The position numbers and the translations under genes are program-made. Shown here piece after piece: positions 16,026-25,723 of a stretch of 64,000 nucleotides of DNA. Below the pieces are notes generated by a model. It did no database searches and was not told the DNA's origin. It saw nothing but the letters and a program-made list of their open reading frames with translations. The DNA lies in NCBI GenBank assembly GCA_902362375.1, contig CABIVS010000012.1, positions 104,868 through 168,867 on the forward strand. The letters run 5' to 3'. Position 1 is the stretch's first letter. Each line of letters begins with the position of its first letter. This DNA comes from Bacteroidaceae bacterium (GTDB taxonomy: Bacteria > Bacteroidota > Bacteroidia > Bacteroidales > Bacteroidaceae).

Positions 16026-18602
16026 ATGAAACAACAATATAGCAAAATACTTATACTGTTCTTACTCGTATTGGCAGCTTCAAATGCTTTTGCGCAGCAA
16101 ATAAAAGGGGTAGTCACTGATTCTGTTACCCACGAGCCATTGATGTATATCTCTGTTTACTATCAGGAAAAGAGAGATATGGGTACCATCACCAATATTG
16201 ACGGAGAATACAATCTTGAAGCCCGCAGAAACGGAGGAACTCTTGTGTTCTCCGCTGTAGGTTATATCAGTAAAACAGTTAAAGTCGGTTCCAACAATCA
16301 GACGGTAAACGTTAAGCTGGCTCCGGATAATGTGCTCCTGAACGAGGTTGTAGTGAAACCTCAAAAAGAAAAATACTCCCGTAAAAACAACCCGGCAGTC
16401 GAATTCATGAAGAAAGTAATCGAACACAAAAAGGCACAAGTCCTTGAAGTGAATGAATACTATCAGTACGACAAGTACGAGAAAATGAAGATGTCTATCA
16501 ACGACCTCACGCCGGAAAAACTGGAAAAAGGAATCTACAAGAAATATTCATTTCTAAAAGATCAGGTGGAAGTTTCGGAAACAACCAATAAATTGATTCT
16601 CCCGATTTCCGTACAGGAGACGGCTTCGCAAACCATCTATCGCAAAAATCCCGAAAACAAAAAAACAATCATCAAAGGCAAGAACTCCAATGGTATAGAA
16701 GAATTCTTCTCCACAGGAGATATGCTCGGCACTGTACTGAAAGACGTATTTGCTGACATCAATATCTACGACGATGATATCCGGTTGCTCCAACAGCGCT
16801 TCGTGAGCCCTATCGGTAACAATGCCATCTCATTTTATAAATATTATCTGATGGACACATTGATGGTAAACAGGCGCGAATGTGTCCACCTCACGTTTGT
16901 TCCGCAAAACTCGCAGGACTTCGGATTCACCGGACATCTTTACGTATTGAACGACTCTACTTATGCCGTTCAGAAGTGTACGATGAACCTGCCTAAAAAG
17001 ACAGGGGTAAACTTCGTCAACCGCATGGACATCGTGCAACAGTACGAGCAACTTCCTAACGGCAACTGGGTATTGGCGGATGATGACATGACCGTAGACC
17101 TATCCTGGAATTCCAACAAAACGGCAGGCGGATTGCAGGTGGAACGAACTACAAAATATAGTAATTATAAATTCGATCCTATCGAACAACGACTGTTCCG
17201 GTTGAAAGGCAGCGTGATAAAAGAAGCGGATATGCTTTCGAAAAGCGATGAATATTGGGCAAGTGTCCGTCAAGTACCGCTGACGAAGAAAGAAAGCTCG
17301 ATGGATGTATTCGTCAACCGCCTCGAACAGATACCGGGATTCAAGTACATCATCTTCGGAGCGAAAGCACTGATTGAAAACTTTGTGGAAACAGGAAGCA
17401 AAGGCCATCCGAGCAAAGTGGATATCGGCCCTATCAACACCATGATTTCGAGCAACTACATTGATGGTACCCGTTTCCGGTTGAGCGGCATGACAACGGC
17501 TCATTTCCATAAACACTGGTTCTTGAACGGATACGGAGCTTACGGTCTGAAAGACGAACGCTGGAAATATAGCGGTACGGTGACTTATTCGTTTAATAAA
17601 CGCGATTATGTAGTCTGGGAATTCCCGAAACATTATCTTTCGGCTACGTACAGTTATGACGTAATGTCTCCGATGGATAAATTCCTGTTCACGGATAAAG
17701 ACAATATCTTCCTGTCGGTAAAAACAACGACAGTAGACCAAATGTCGTATATGCGTGACGCCACCATTAATTATGAACTTGAAACGCTGACAGGATTCGG
17801 AGTGAAAGCCATGCTGCGCCATCGCAACGACGAACCTACCGGCAAACTGGAATATCTGCGCAATGATGCCGCACAAACCCGTGTACATGATGTCACGACT
17901 TCGGAAGCAAGTCTGACGCTGCGTTATGCTCCGGGCGAATCATTTGTCAACTCCAAACAACGCCGCGTGCCCGTATCGCTGGATGCTCCTATCTTTACAT
18001 TGACTCACGCCATGGGTTTCAAAGGAGTACTAGGCGGAGATTACAGTTTTAACCGTACGGAAGCAAGTGTGTGGAAACGTTTCTGGCTTCCCTCTTCCTG
18101 GGGAAAGATTGACTGTAGCTTAAAAGCAGGTGCTGAATGGAACACGGTTCCTTTCCCATTGTTGATCTTGCCGGAAGCTAACTTGTCCTACATCACCCAG
18201 CGCGAAACGTTCAACTTGATTAATAACATGGAATTCCTGAACGACCGTTACGCCTCCATGTCATTATCTTATGATATGAATGGAAAACTATTCAACCGTA
18301 TTCCCCTTATCAAGAACTTGAAATGGAGGGAAATGTTCCGCGTACGTGCCTTGTGGGGAACATTAACGGATAAGAATAATCCGTTTAAGAGCAACAATCC
18401 CGATTTGTTCCGTTTCCCGACACGCGACGGTAAGTTCACCAGTTTCGTAATGGACCCGAAAGTGCCGTATATCGAAGGAAGTGTAGGTATCTACAACATT
18501 TTCAAGTTGCTGCACATTGAATATGTACATCGTTTCACTTACCGTGATAATCCGGGTATCAACAAAAACGGTATTCGTTTCATGGTATTAATGGTATTCT
18601 AA
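16026..18602 (+). CDS. DUF5686 outer-membrane protein with carboxypeptidase-regulatory-like domain
   Basis: 858 residues. Signal peptide ends SNAFAQ (about 24). A CarboxypepD_reg-like domain spans about 25-110 (GVVTDSVTHEPL, NIDGEYNLE, FSAVGYI), followed by the TonB-box-like LNEVVVKP. The long DUF5686 region has many alternating beta-strand segments typical of an outer-membrane barrel and ends in an aromatic terminal strand (IRFMVLMVF). No classical TonB plug is evident. The family is widespread in Bacteroidetes and uncharacterised. rarA begins six bases downstream, so the two are probably co-transcribed. Confidence 0.88.
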   Translation: MKQQYSKILILFLLVLAASNAFAQQIKGVVTDSVTHEPLMYISVYYQEKRDMGTITNIDGEYNLEARRNGGTLVFSAVGYISKTVKVGSNNQTVNVKLAPDNVLLNEVVVKPQKEKYSRKNNPAVEFMKKVIEHKKAQVLEVNEYYQYDKYEKMKMSINDLTPEKLEKGIYKKYSFLKDQVEVSETTNKLILPISVQETASQTIYRKNPENKKTIIKGKNSNGIEEFFSTGDMLGTVLKDVFADINIYDDDIRLLQQRFVSPIGNNAISFYKYYLMDTLMVNRRECVHLTFVPQNSQDFGFTGHLYVLNDSTYAVQKCTMNLPKKTGVNFVNRMDIVQQYEQLPNGNWVLADDDMTVDLSWNSNKTAGGLQVERTTKYSNYKFDPIEQRLFRLKGSVIKEADMLSKSDEYWASVRQVPLTKKESSMDVFVNRLEQIPGFKYIIFGAKALIENFVETGSKGHPSKVDIGPINTMISSNYIDGTRFRLSGMTTAHFHKHWFLNGYGAYGLKDERWKYSGTVTYSFNKRDYVVWEFPKHYLSATYSYDVMSPMDKFLFTDKDNIFLSVKTTTVDQMSYMRDATINYELETLTGFGVKAMLRHRNDEPTGKLEYLRNDAAQTRVHDVTTSEASLTLRYAPGESFVNSKQRRVPVSLDAPIFTLTHAMGFKGVLGGDYSFNRTEASVWKRFWLPSSWGKIDCSLKAGAEWNTVPFPLLILPEANLSYITQRETFNLINNMEFLNDRYASMSLSYDMNGKLFNRIPLIKNLKWREMFRVRALWGTLTDKNNPFKSNNPDLFRFPTRDGKFTSFVMDPKVPYIEGSVGIYNIFKLLHIEYVHRFTYRDNPGINKNGIRFMVLMVF

Positions 18603-18608
18603 AAAATT

Positions 18609-19880
18609 ATGCAACCTTTAGCAGAACGGTTACGGCCAAAAACTTTGGATGAATATATCGGTCAGAAACATTTAGTTGGACCGGGAGCCATCTTGCGGAA
18701 GATGATTGACGCAGGGCGCATCTCTTCTTTTATTCTCTGGGGACCTCCCGGAGTAGGTAAAACGACTCTTGCACAGATCATTGCCAACAAACTGGAGACG
18801 CCTTTCTATACTTTGAGTGCTGTAACTTCCGGTGTGAAGGATGTGCGCGAAGTGATAGACCGTGCCAAGAGCAACCGTTTCTTTTCGCAGTCCAGTCCGA
18901 TTCTGTTTATCGATGAAATCCATCGGTTCAGCAAGTCACAGCAGGATTCACTGTTGGGAGCTGTAGAGAACGGAACAGTCACGCTGATTGGTGCAACAAC
19001 GGAAAACCCGTCGTTCGAGGTCATCCGCCCTCTCCTGTCCCGTTGCCAGCTTTATGTACTCAAATCTTTGGAAAAAGAAGATTTGCTGGAACTTCTGCAA
19101 CGTGCCATCACTACGGATACCGTGCTGAAGGAACGAAAAATTGAATTGAAAGAAACAACAGCCATGCTGCGCTTCTCCGGTGGAGATGCCCGCAAACTGC
19201 TTAATATATTGGAACTTGTTGTACAATCGGAGACGGAGGAAACAGTTGTCATCACCGATGAAATGGTGACCGAACGCTTGCAACAGAATCCACTGGCTTA
19301 TGACAAGGATGGAGAGATGCATTATGACATTATCTCGGCTTTCATCAAGTCTATCCGCGGCAGCGATCCTGACGGAGCGATCTACTGGCTTGCCCGTATG
19401 GTAGAAGGAGGCGAAGATCCTGCTTTCATTGCCCGCCGGCTTGTGATCTCTGCTTCCGAGGACATTGGTTTGGCAAACCCGAATGCATTGCTTCTCGCTA
19501 ATGCGTGCTTTGATACATTGATGAAAATCGGTTGGCCCGAAGGACGGATTCCTTTGGCTGAAACAACGATTTATCTGGCTACCAGCCCTAAAAGCAACTC
19601 GGCATACAGTGCAATTAACGATGCATTAGAGTTAGTCCGGTCAACTGGTAATCTGCCTGTCCCCTTGCATCTGCGCAATGCTCCGACCAAACTGATGAAA
19701 CAGTTGGGATACGGACAGGAATATAAATATGCACACAGCTATGAAGGTAACTTTGTCAAACAGCAATTTCTTCCGGACGAATTGAAAGACAAACGGATAT
19801 GGCAACCGCAAAACAATCCGGCAGAGCAGAAACATGCCGAGCGAATGATACAGTTGTGGGGAGACAAATTTAAGAAATAA
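18609..19880 (+). CDS. rarA: Replication-associated recombination protein A (AAA ATPase)
   Basis: 423 residues, near the usual length. AAA+ domain with Walker A GPPGVGKTT (about 46-54), Walker B LFIDEIHRFSKSQQD, sensor 1 GATTENPSFE and arginine finger region PLLSRC. The C-terminal MgsA/RarA tetramerisation region contains AIYWLARMVEGGEDP and ASEDIGLANP. It opens QPLAERLRPKTLDEYIGQKHL, typical of RarA/MgsA. It acts at stalled replication forks and binds SSB. It starts six bases after the DUF5686 gene, an unusual partner. Confidence 0.95.
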   Translation: MQPLAERLRPKTLDEYIGQKHLVGPGAILRKMIDAGRISSFILWGPPGVGKTTLAQIIANKLETPFYTLSAVTSGVKDVREVIDRAKSNRFFSQSSPILFIDEIHRFSKSQQDSLLGAVENGTVTLIGATTENPSFEVIRPLLSRCQLYVLKSLEKEDLLELLQRAITTDTVLKERKIELKETTAMLRFSGGDARKLLNILELVVQSETEETVVITDEMVTERLQQNPLAYDKDGEMHYDIISAFIKSIRGSDPDGAIYWLARMVEGGEDPAFIARRLVISASEDIGLANPNALLLANACFDTLMKIGWPEGRIPLAETTIYLATSPKSNSAYSAINDALELVRSTGNLPVPLHLRNAPTKLMKQLGYGQEYKYAHSYEGNFVKQQFLPDELKDKRIWQPQNNPAEQKHAERMIQLWGDKFKK

Positions 19881-19977
19881 GTGTTCGTAAAATAAGTCAC
19901 TCCCTTCTGTAAGAAAAGCTAAAAGCAAAATAAAGCAGTAGGAAACATTATAACATATTAATAATATTGAAATTGAA

Positions 19978-20934
19978 ATGAAGATTGTAGTTTTAGACGG
20001 CTATGCCGCCAATCCCGGAGATTTATCCTGGGAGGGTATGAAGGTGCTTGGAGAATGTACAATTTATGACCGTACAGCTCCGGAAGAGGTATTAGAACGT
20101 GCAGCCGGTGCAGAAGCAATTCTGACTAACAAGGTAATCATCAATGCAGACCACATGGCTGCACTGCCCGAACTGAAATATATCGGTGTGTTGGCTACCG
20201 GATACAATGTGGTAGACACAGCTGCTGCAAAAGAACGGGGAATCGTCGTTACTAATATTCCTTCATACAGCACCGCTTCCGTTGCTCAAATGGTATTTGC
20301 GCATATCCTGAACATCACTCAACAAGTGCAACACCACTCTGAAGAAGTGCATAAAGGTCGTTGGACCAACAACAAGGATTTCTGTTTTTGGGACACTCCG
20401 TTGATGGAACTGCGGGAAAAGAAAATCGGTCTGGTAGGACTGGGAAATACCGGATATACCACAGCGCGTGTTGCGATCGGTTTCGGTATGCAAGTGTATG
20501 CATTGACTTCTAAATCGCACTTCCAGTTACCACCGGAAATCAAGAAGATGGATTTAGATCAGTTGTTCAGCGAATGTGATATTATCAGTTTGCACTGCCC
20601 GCTTACTCCGGAGACACGCGAAATGGTAAATGCACGCCGTCTCGCCATGATGAAGCCGACAGCTATCTTAATCAACACCGGTCGCGGCCCGCTTATCAAC
20701 GAACAAGACCTTGCAGACGCTTTGAACAGTGGCAAAATTTATGCAGCCGGAGTAGACGTGCTTTCTACTGAACCGCCTTGTGCCGACAATCCATTACTAA
20801 CTGCAAAGAACTGCTACATCACTCCGCACATTGCCTGGGCAACCATCGAGGCTCGTGAACGTCTGATGAATATTGCAATCAGTAACCTTCAGGCTTATAT
20901 CGCCGGAAAGCCGGAGAATATAGTCAACAAATAA
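19978..20934 (+). CDS. NAD-dependent D-2-hydroxyacid dehydrogenase
   Basis: 318 residues, the normal length for the glycerate/hydroxypyruvate reductase group. The catalytic domain is interrupted by an NAD domain with GLVGLGNTGYTTARVA (about 143-158). Expected active-site residues are visible: Arg in INTGRGPL (about 234), Glu in STEPP (about 263) and His in TPHIAWAT (about 283). Likely interconverts a 2-keto acid and its D-2-hydroxy acid, for example hydroxypyruvate and D-glycerate; the exact substrate is uncertain. It stands alone, with a strong terminator shared with convergent cydB. Confidence 0.9.
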   Translation: MKIVVLDGYAANPGDLSWEGMKVLGECTIYDRTAPEEVLERAAGAEAILTNKVIINADHMAALPELKYIGVLATGYNVVDTAAAKERGIVVTNIPSYSTASVAQMVFAHILNITQQVQHHSEEVHKGRWTNNKDFCFWDTPLMELREKKIGLVGLGNTGYTTARVAIGFGMQVYALTSKSHFQLPPEIKKMDLDQLFSECDIISLHCPLTPETREMVNARRLAMMKPTAILINTGRGPLINEQDLADALNSGKIYAAGVDVLSTEPPCADNPLLTAKNCYITPHIAWATIEARERLMNIAISNLQAYIAGKPENIVNK

Positions 20935-20977
20935 AAAGCGATCTATTTGAAAAGATAGAAAAGGCTTATACATAAAA

Positions 20978-21035
20978 AAAACTCCCCTCATTTAACTTCT
21001 CTACCATGACATAGAGAATTAAATAAGGGGAGTTT
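20978..21035. terminator. Bidirectional terminator between the dehydrogenase gene and cydB
   Basis: Long imperfect stem AAACTCCCCT..TTTAA..TTCTCTA / TAGAGAA..TTAAAT..AGGGGAGTTT with an A-run before and T-rich end after, serving both convergent genes. Confidence 0.85.
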
Positions 21036-21103
21036 ATTTGCTCCTGCAAGAATCTCAATGTTGAAATTCTATACAGACAACATATTATGAGTCGAACAAA
21101 GTA

Positions 21104-22246
21104 TTAATATGAGTGTCCTCCTTCATCCATTTCCTTCTCGGTTATTTTATGACGATCGATACTACGCCAAGCATAGAAAATATATGCAATTACGAACGGA
21201 ACAAGAATAGAGACATAGGCCATTGTCTTTAGCGTAAATTCGCTGGAACAGCTATTGGCTAAAGTTAATGAGCTTTGCAAGTCTGTATATGACGGATAAT
21301 AAGCAGTATTGTTGTACCCTGCTACCAGCAATAAAGATAAAACAGTCAGTACCGTACCGATTCCCGTAAACCAGATTCCTTTGTCAAACGTCTTTTTAAG
21401 CAATGTCTTTCCAATGCCGAAAAGAACCAGTACCACACCAATCAGGAATAAAGCTAGCACTACCGGCATTTCGATAAAGTTAGTGAGATACTTATATGGT
21501 TGCATATAAATTTCCTGTGTATCCGGATTAACGGCAAAACCATCAGATACCAATGTACGAATGACAAATGCCAAAAAGAATACAAGGAACAAAACAGTAT
21601 TATTGCGTACTGCACGACGACATTTATCGGTCAACTCTTTATCATCAATATTATTAATGAAGTAGAGCGATCCCAACACACGCGCAAGGAAGAAGACAGC
21701 CAATCCAAGAATTACATTCCAAATGTTGGTCAACGCATCCAATCCGTGCCAGCCATTTCCCCAATGACTGATTACCGGCATAATGGTATCCGTCATATTA
21801 GCCTTATTAATATAGAAATCAGAACCGGTAAAGAATGTAGCCACTGCCCCACCAAGTAACACAGGACCTACCACTCCATTAATCACCAAAAAAGTCCGGT
21901 ATGTCTTTTTACCTAACAGATTTCCGGCCTTACTCTGAAACTCATAACTGACAGCCTGCAATACAAAACTGAAAAGTATAATCATCCAAAGCCAATATGC
22001 ACCACCGAAACTGGTACTGTAAAACAACGGGAAAGAAGCAAAGAAAGCTCCCCCAAACGTAACCAATGTAGTAAACGTAAACTCCCACTTACGTCCGGTA
22101 GAATTCACCATCATCTTACGATGTTCTTCGGTTTTACCCAGACAGAACAACAATGAATTACCTCCTTGTACAAACAATAAGAACACGAGTATGGCCCCTA
22201 ACAAGGAAACGACAAGCCACCAATATTGTTGCAAAAATATATACAT
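21104..22246 (-). CDS. cydB: Cytochrome bd ubiquinol oxidase subunit II
   Basis: 380 residues with about nine membrane helices. It opens with a hydrophobic helix ending FVQGGNSLLF, the usual CydB N-terminus, and carries KWEFTFTTLVTFGGAFFASFPLFYST. With CydA it forms the quinol oxidase that reduces oxygen at very low concentration in the inner membrane. In Bacteroides this oxidase supports growth at nanomolar oxygen. It lies 37 bases after cydA in the DUF4492-cydA-cydB operon. Confidence 0.96.
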   Translation of the reverse strand: MYIFLQQYWWLVVSLLGAILVFLLFVQGGNSLLFCLGKTEEHRKMMVNSTGRKWEFTFTTLVTFGGAFFASFPLFYSTSFGGAYWLWMIILFSFVLQAVSYEFQSKAGNLLGKKTYRTFLVINGVVGPVLLGGAVATFFTGSDFYINKANMTDTIMPVISHWGNGWHGLDALTNIWNVILGLAVFFLARVLGSLYFINNIDDKELTDKCRRAVRNNTVLFLVFFLAFVIRTLVSDGFAVNPDTQEIYMQPYKYLTNFIEMPVVLALFLIGVVLVLFGIGKTLLKKTFDKGIWFTGIGTVLTVLSLLLVAGYNNTAYYPSYTDLQSSLTLANSCSSEFTLKTMAYVSILVPFVIAYIFYAWRSIDRHKITEKEMDEGGHSY

Positions 22247-22283
22247 ATAGCTAAAATATTAAGTAATAAGTAATAGGTAATTA

Positions 22284-23831
22284 TCAATTCTCCGGTCCTT
22301 TTTTGATAGCCTTTACCATAATTCCGACACCTGCAATCAGCATCACTGTAAACAGGAGCAGGAAGATAAAGAAAGTCGTTTGTACAGAGCTTACATCCAG
22401 CTTGGAGATGGCAGCCATTGTCGGCAGCATATCGCGGATCGCCCACGGTTGACGGCCACATTCGGCAACCACCCATCCGGCTTGTCCGGCGATGTATCCC
22501 AAAGGAATCGTCAGCAGAGCAATCCAGTGCATCCAACGCATCTGGCTTAAATCTTTCTTATAGATAAAGAAGAGAACGACAATAAAGAACAGGATGAAGT
22601 ATCCGCCCAAGATTACCATTACACGGAACGCATAGAAGTTCAGAGGAACATTCGGAACCAGTTGGTTCACATCTTTGATATATCCGTAACCGAAATATGG
22701 AATATTCTCCTGCAATACTTTATATGCAATTTGAGCATCCTCCTCGTGTCCTGCACTCTTTGCAGCACGATAGGCAGCCAATGCACCGATAGCCGTTTTT
22801 CCACGTTCTATCTTCTCGGCAGCAGAAAGAGCTGTCGATCCGTCTTTCTGTTGATAACCACCCTCGATGATATTCGTAATGCCCGGAACGTAGCCGTTTA
22901 CATCACGTTCTGCAAGGAAAGAAAGCATGCTGGGGATTTCAAAACGGAAGAGGAAAGGATCTTTTCCATCATTGTAAGTCTTCTTTTCCGGATTCAATAC
23001 TCCTATTCCAACCAGACCTACATGGGTGCCGCCTTCATACAAACCTTCCACAGCAGCCAGTTTCATCGGTTGCGTCTGGGCAATCTGATAACCGGAACCG
23101 TCACCTGTCCAAGCAGAAAGCAATGATGCCACTAATCCGAAAATAGCACCAATCTTGATGCTGGCAAGCGCAAACTCACGATTACGTTTCTTCAGCAGAT
23201 ACCAACAACTGATGCCGACTACAAAAACAGCGCCCAGCACCCAGCCGGACAATACCGTATGGAAGAATTTATTGACCGCTACGGGTGACGTAGCCACTGC
23301 CCAGAAATCTACCATCTCATTACGAACCGTATCGGGATTGAATTCCATGCCTACCGGATGCTGCATCCATGCATTGGCTACGAGAATCCACCAGGCAGAA
23401 ATCGTAGCTCCCAAGCCTGTCAGCCAGGTGGAAGCCAAGTGGAAACGTTTACTTACTTTTCCCCATCCAAAGAACATGACGGCGATAAATGTGGCTTCCA
23501 TAAAGAATGCCAAAATTCCTTCTATAGCCAACGGAGCACCGAAGATATCCCCTACAAACCACGAATAATTGCTCCAGTTCGTACCGAACTCAAACTCCAG
23601 AATCAAACCGGTTGCCACACCAATGGCAAAGTTTATACCGAAGAGTTTCATCCAAAACTGGGCAGTCTTTTTCCAAAATTCATTGCCTGTTTTATAATAC
23701 AGCGTCTCCATGATTCCCATCACCACTGCCAGTCCGAGTGTGAGAGGAACAAAAATCCAGTGGTACATGGCTGTCATCGCAAATTGGGCTCTCGACCAAT
23801 CGATCAGCGAGGTGTCAATACTTTCAATCAT
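22284..23831 (-). CDS. cydA: Cytochrome bd ubiquinol oxidase subunit I
   Basis: 515 residues. It begins with DWSRAQFAMTAMYHWIFVPLTLG, which includes the His that ligates haem b595, and has the Q-loop end motif ECGRQPWAIRDMLPT. About nine membrane helices are visible. It oxidises quinol and holds the b558/b595/d haems. The Q-loop region is short, the general Bacteroidetes form rather than the long E. coli type. It is 20 bases downstream of the DUF4492 gene and 37 bases upstream of cydB. Confidence 0.97.
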   Translation of the reverse strand: MIESIDTSLIDWSRAQFAMTAMYHWIFVPLTLGLAVVMGIMETLYYKTGNEFWKKTAQFWMKLFGINFAIGVATGLILEFEFGTNWSNYSWFVGDIFGAPLAIEGILAFFMEATFIAVMFFGWGKVSKRFHLASTWLTGLGATISAWWILVANAWMQHPVGMEFNPDTVRNEMVDFWAVATSPVAVNKFFHTVLSGWVLGAVFVVGISCWYLLKKRNREFALASIKIGAIFGLVASLLSAWTGDGSGYQIAQTQPMKLAAVEGLYEGGTHVGLVGIGVLNPEKKTYNDGKDPFLFRFEIPSMLSFLAERDVNGYVPGITNIIEGGYQQKDGSTALSAAEKIERGKTAIGALAAYRAAKSAGHEEDAQIAYKVLQENIPYFGYGYIKDVNQLVPNVPLNFYAFRVMVILGGYFILFFIVVLFFIYKKDLSQMRWMHWIALLTIPLGYIAGQAGWVVAECGRQPWAIRDMLPTMAAISKLDVSSVQTTFFIFLLLFTVMLIAGVGIMVKAIKKGPEN

Positions 23832-23851
23832 AATCCTATGTAGTTTAAGAG

Positions 23852-24088
23852 TTAAAAATCAGTAGATTTACCGGGGATGGCACGTTCTATCAGTTCGTTT
23901 CCCACGTATGTTCCCTTGTCGTCATCCGTAGGATGGTCACGGAGGAAATCAGGGAAAAAGAACATTTTAAGGATGAAGAACATGACGAATAATTTCAGCA
24001 GAATGATAACCCAAAGGGTACGCCCCAAGGTCATACTACGGAAGCCCTCCAAATAGAAGTTCCAGATCGTAAGCAGTGTATTCTTCAT
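23852..24088 (-). CDS. DUF4492 small membrane protein of the cyd operon
   Basis: 78 residues with one membrane helix (about 26-46) between a short amphipathic lead (NFYLEGFRSMTLGRTLW) and an acidic tail. DUF4492 proteins regularly precede cydA in Bacteroidetes. They may be assembly or accessory subunits of the bd oxidase, comparable in position, though not sequence, to the small CydX/CydS peptides; this role is inference. It is the first gene of the operon and has a well-formed promoter. Confidence 0.88.
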   Translation of the reverse strand: MKNTLLTIWNFYLEGFRSMTLGRTLWVIILLKLFVMFFILKMFFFPDFLRDHPTDDDKGTYVGNELIERAIPGKSTDF

Positions 24089-24116
24089 ATGTTGACGTTA
24101 TAATTTGTAATGAGTA

Positions 24117-24146
24117 CAAATATACATTTTTTATAATTAAAACAAA
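24117..24146 (-). promoter_or_regulatory. Promoter of the DUF4492-cydAB operon
   Basis: Minus-strand TTTG at 24146-24143, 18-base spacer, TATATTTG at 24124-24117, 28 bases before the DUF4492 ATG. Confidence 0.7.
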
Positions 24147-24252
24147 CAACTAGTCAAAAAAGTTGTGTGATTTGTTGTGTTTTTCTTCAAAAACCTGCCT
24201 ATCGACAGAAAAAAAACATTTAACGGCGAAAATCCGTCATCCGTCTATCGTT

Positions 24253-24284
24253 TTTGCGGCATATATAATATGTACGTACCTTCG
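24253..24284 (+). promoter_or_regulatory. Promoter of the efflux operon
   Basis: TTTG at 24253-24256, 20-base spacer, TACCTTCG at 24277-24284 (one base off the consensus), 22 bases before ATG 24307. Confidence 0.55.
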
Positions 24285-24306
24285 CCAACAGTAAATCAAT
24301 AGAAGT

Positions 24307-25704
24307 ATGAATATGATAAATGTAAGAAGATTGACAGTGATGACATTTCTTGGAGCAGGTATGCTGTCCGGCATATCCGCCCAAGTTTCTCCGCTGCAAG
24401 TCGATACGCTGAAAGAAACGAAAATTCCGGCTCAATGGGATTTGCAGTCATGCATCGACTACGCAAAAGAGCAGAACATCACGATTCGCAAGAACCGGAT
24501 CACTGCGGCCAGCACGCAGATTGATGTGAAGACAGCTAAGGCTGCCTTGTTTCCCAGTCTTTCGTTCTCTACCAGCCAGCAAGTGGTGAACCGTCCGTAT
24601 CAGGAGACGAGTAGCCGGGTGAGTGGCAGCGAAATTATCAGTAGTAACAGCAAAACAAGCTACAATGGTAATTATGGACTGAATGCGTCGTGGACTCTAT
24701 ATAATGGTAACAAAAGACTGAAAACCATCCAACAGGAAAAGTTGAACAATCAGGTAGCCGAACTGGACGTAGCGACTTCCGAAAATAACATTCAGGAATC
24801 TATCGCCCAAGTGTATATCCAGATTCTTTATGCAGCCGAGTCTGTTAAAGTAAACGAAAGTACCCTGCAAGTTTCTATTGCGCAGCGCGACCGCGGACAG
24901 GAACTTCTGAACGCCGGAAGCATTGCCAAAAGCGATTTTGCCCAACTAGAAGCACAAGTGAGCACAGACCGATACCAACTTGTCACAGCGCAAGCCACTC
25001 TTGAAGATTACAAATTACAACTGAAACAACTGCTCGAACTGGATGGGGAGAATGAAATGAACATCTATCTCCCCGCCCTGTCCGACGAAAATGTACTGGC
25101 TCCATTGCCTACAAAAAAAGATGTGTACATTAGTGCATTGAGTCTTCGCCCCGAAATTGAAGCGAGCAAACTTAATGTAGAAGCTTCCGAACTGGGTATC
25201 GATATTGCCAAATCGAGTTATTTTCCCACGATCAGCCTTAGCGCCGGAATCGGCACCAACCATACCAACGGCAGTGACTTCACTTTTGGAGAGCAAGTGA
25301 AAAACGGATGGAACAATTCCATCGGATTATCTGTCAGTGTGCCGATCTTCAATAACCGTCAAACTAAAAGTGCCGTACAGAAAGCTAAACTGCAATACGA
25401 GACGAGCATGTTATCCTTGCTCGACGAACAAAAGACGCTGTACAAAACCATTGAAGGACTCTGGCTGGATGCTAACAGTGCACAGCAACGCTATGCAGCA
25501 GCAAACGAGAAGTTGAAGAGTACACAAATCAGCTATGAGTTGATTAGCGAACAGTTTAATCTGGGAATGAAGAATACCATAGAACTTCTTACTGAAAAGA
25601 ACAACTTGCTGCAAGCACAGCAGGAACAGCTTCAGGCTAAATATATGGCCATACTGAATATGCAACTGCTGAAGTTCTATCAGGGAGATCAATTAGCAAT
25701 CTAA
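24307..25704 (+). CDS. TolC-family outer-membrane efflux protein
   Basis: 465 residues. Signal peptide to about residue 26 (ISAQ). Two OEP repeats follow, with long heptad-rich helices, including VYIQILYAAESVKVNESTL and the sequence around NNLLQAQQEQLQAKY near the end. No lipobox. It should form a trimeric channel through the outer membrane and periplasm. It is the first gene of a five-step set (channel, adaptor, ATPase, permease, sensor/regulator) all on the plus strand; the next start is 19 bases after its stop. Confidence 0.93.
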   Translation: MNMINVRRLTVMTFLGAGMLSGISAQVSPLQVDTLKETKIPAQWDLQSCIDYAKEQNITIRKNRITAASTQIDVKTAKAALFPSLSFSTSQQVVNRPYQETSSRVSGSEIISSNSKTSYNGNYGLNASWTLYNGNKRLKTIQQEKLNNQVAELDVATSENNIQESIAQVYIQILYAAESVKVNESTLQVSIAQRDRGQELLNAGSIAKSDFAQLEAQVSTDRYQLVTAQATLEDYKLQLKQLLELDGENEMNIYLPALSDENVLAPLPTKKDVYISALSLRPEIEASKLNVEASELGIDIAKSSYFPTISLSAGIGTNHTNGSDFTFGEQVKNGWNNSIGLSVSVPIFNNRQTKSAVQKAKLQYETSMLSLLDEQKTLYKTIEGLWLDANSAQQRYAAANEKLKSTQISYELISEQFNLGMKNTIELLTEKNNLLQAQQEQLQAKYMAILNMQLLKFYQGDQLAI

Positions 25705-25723
25705 ATAAAAGCATAATAAACGA

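Noticed and set aside
17100..17888. Minus-strand frame of 262 codons
   Set aside because: Lies wholly inside the DUF5686 gene on the other strand; composition is that of an antisense shadow and no domain is seen.
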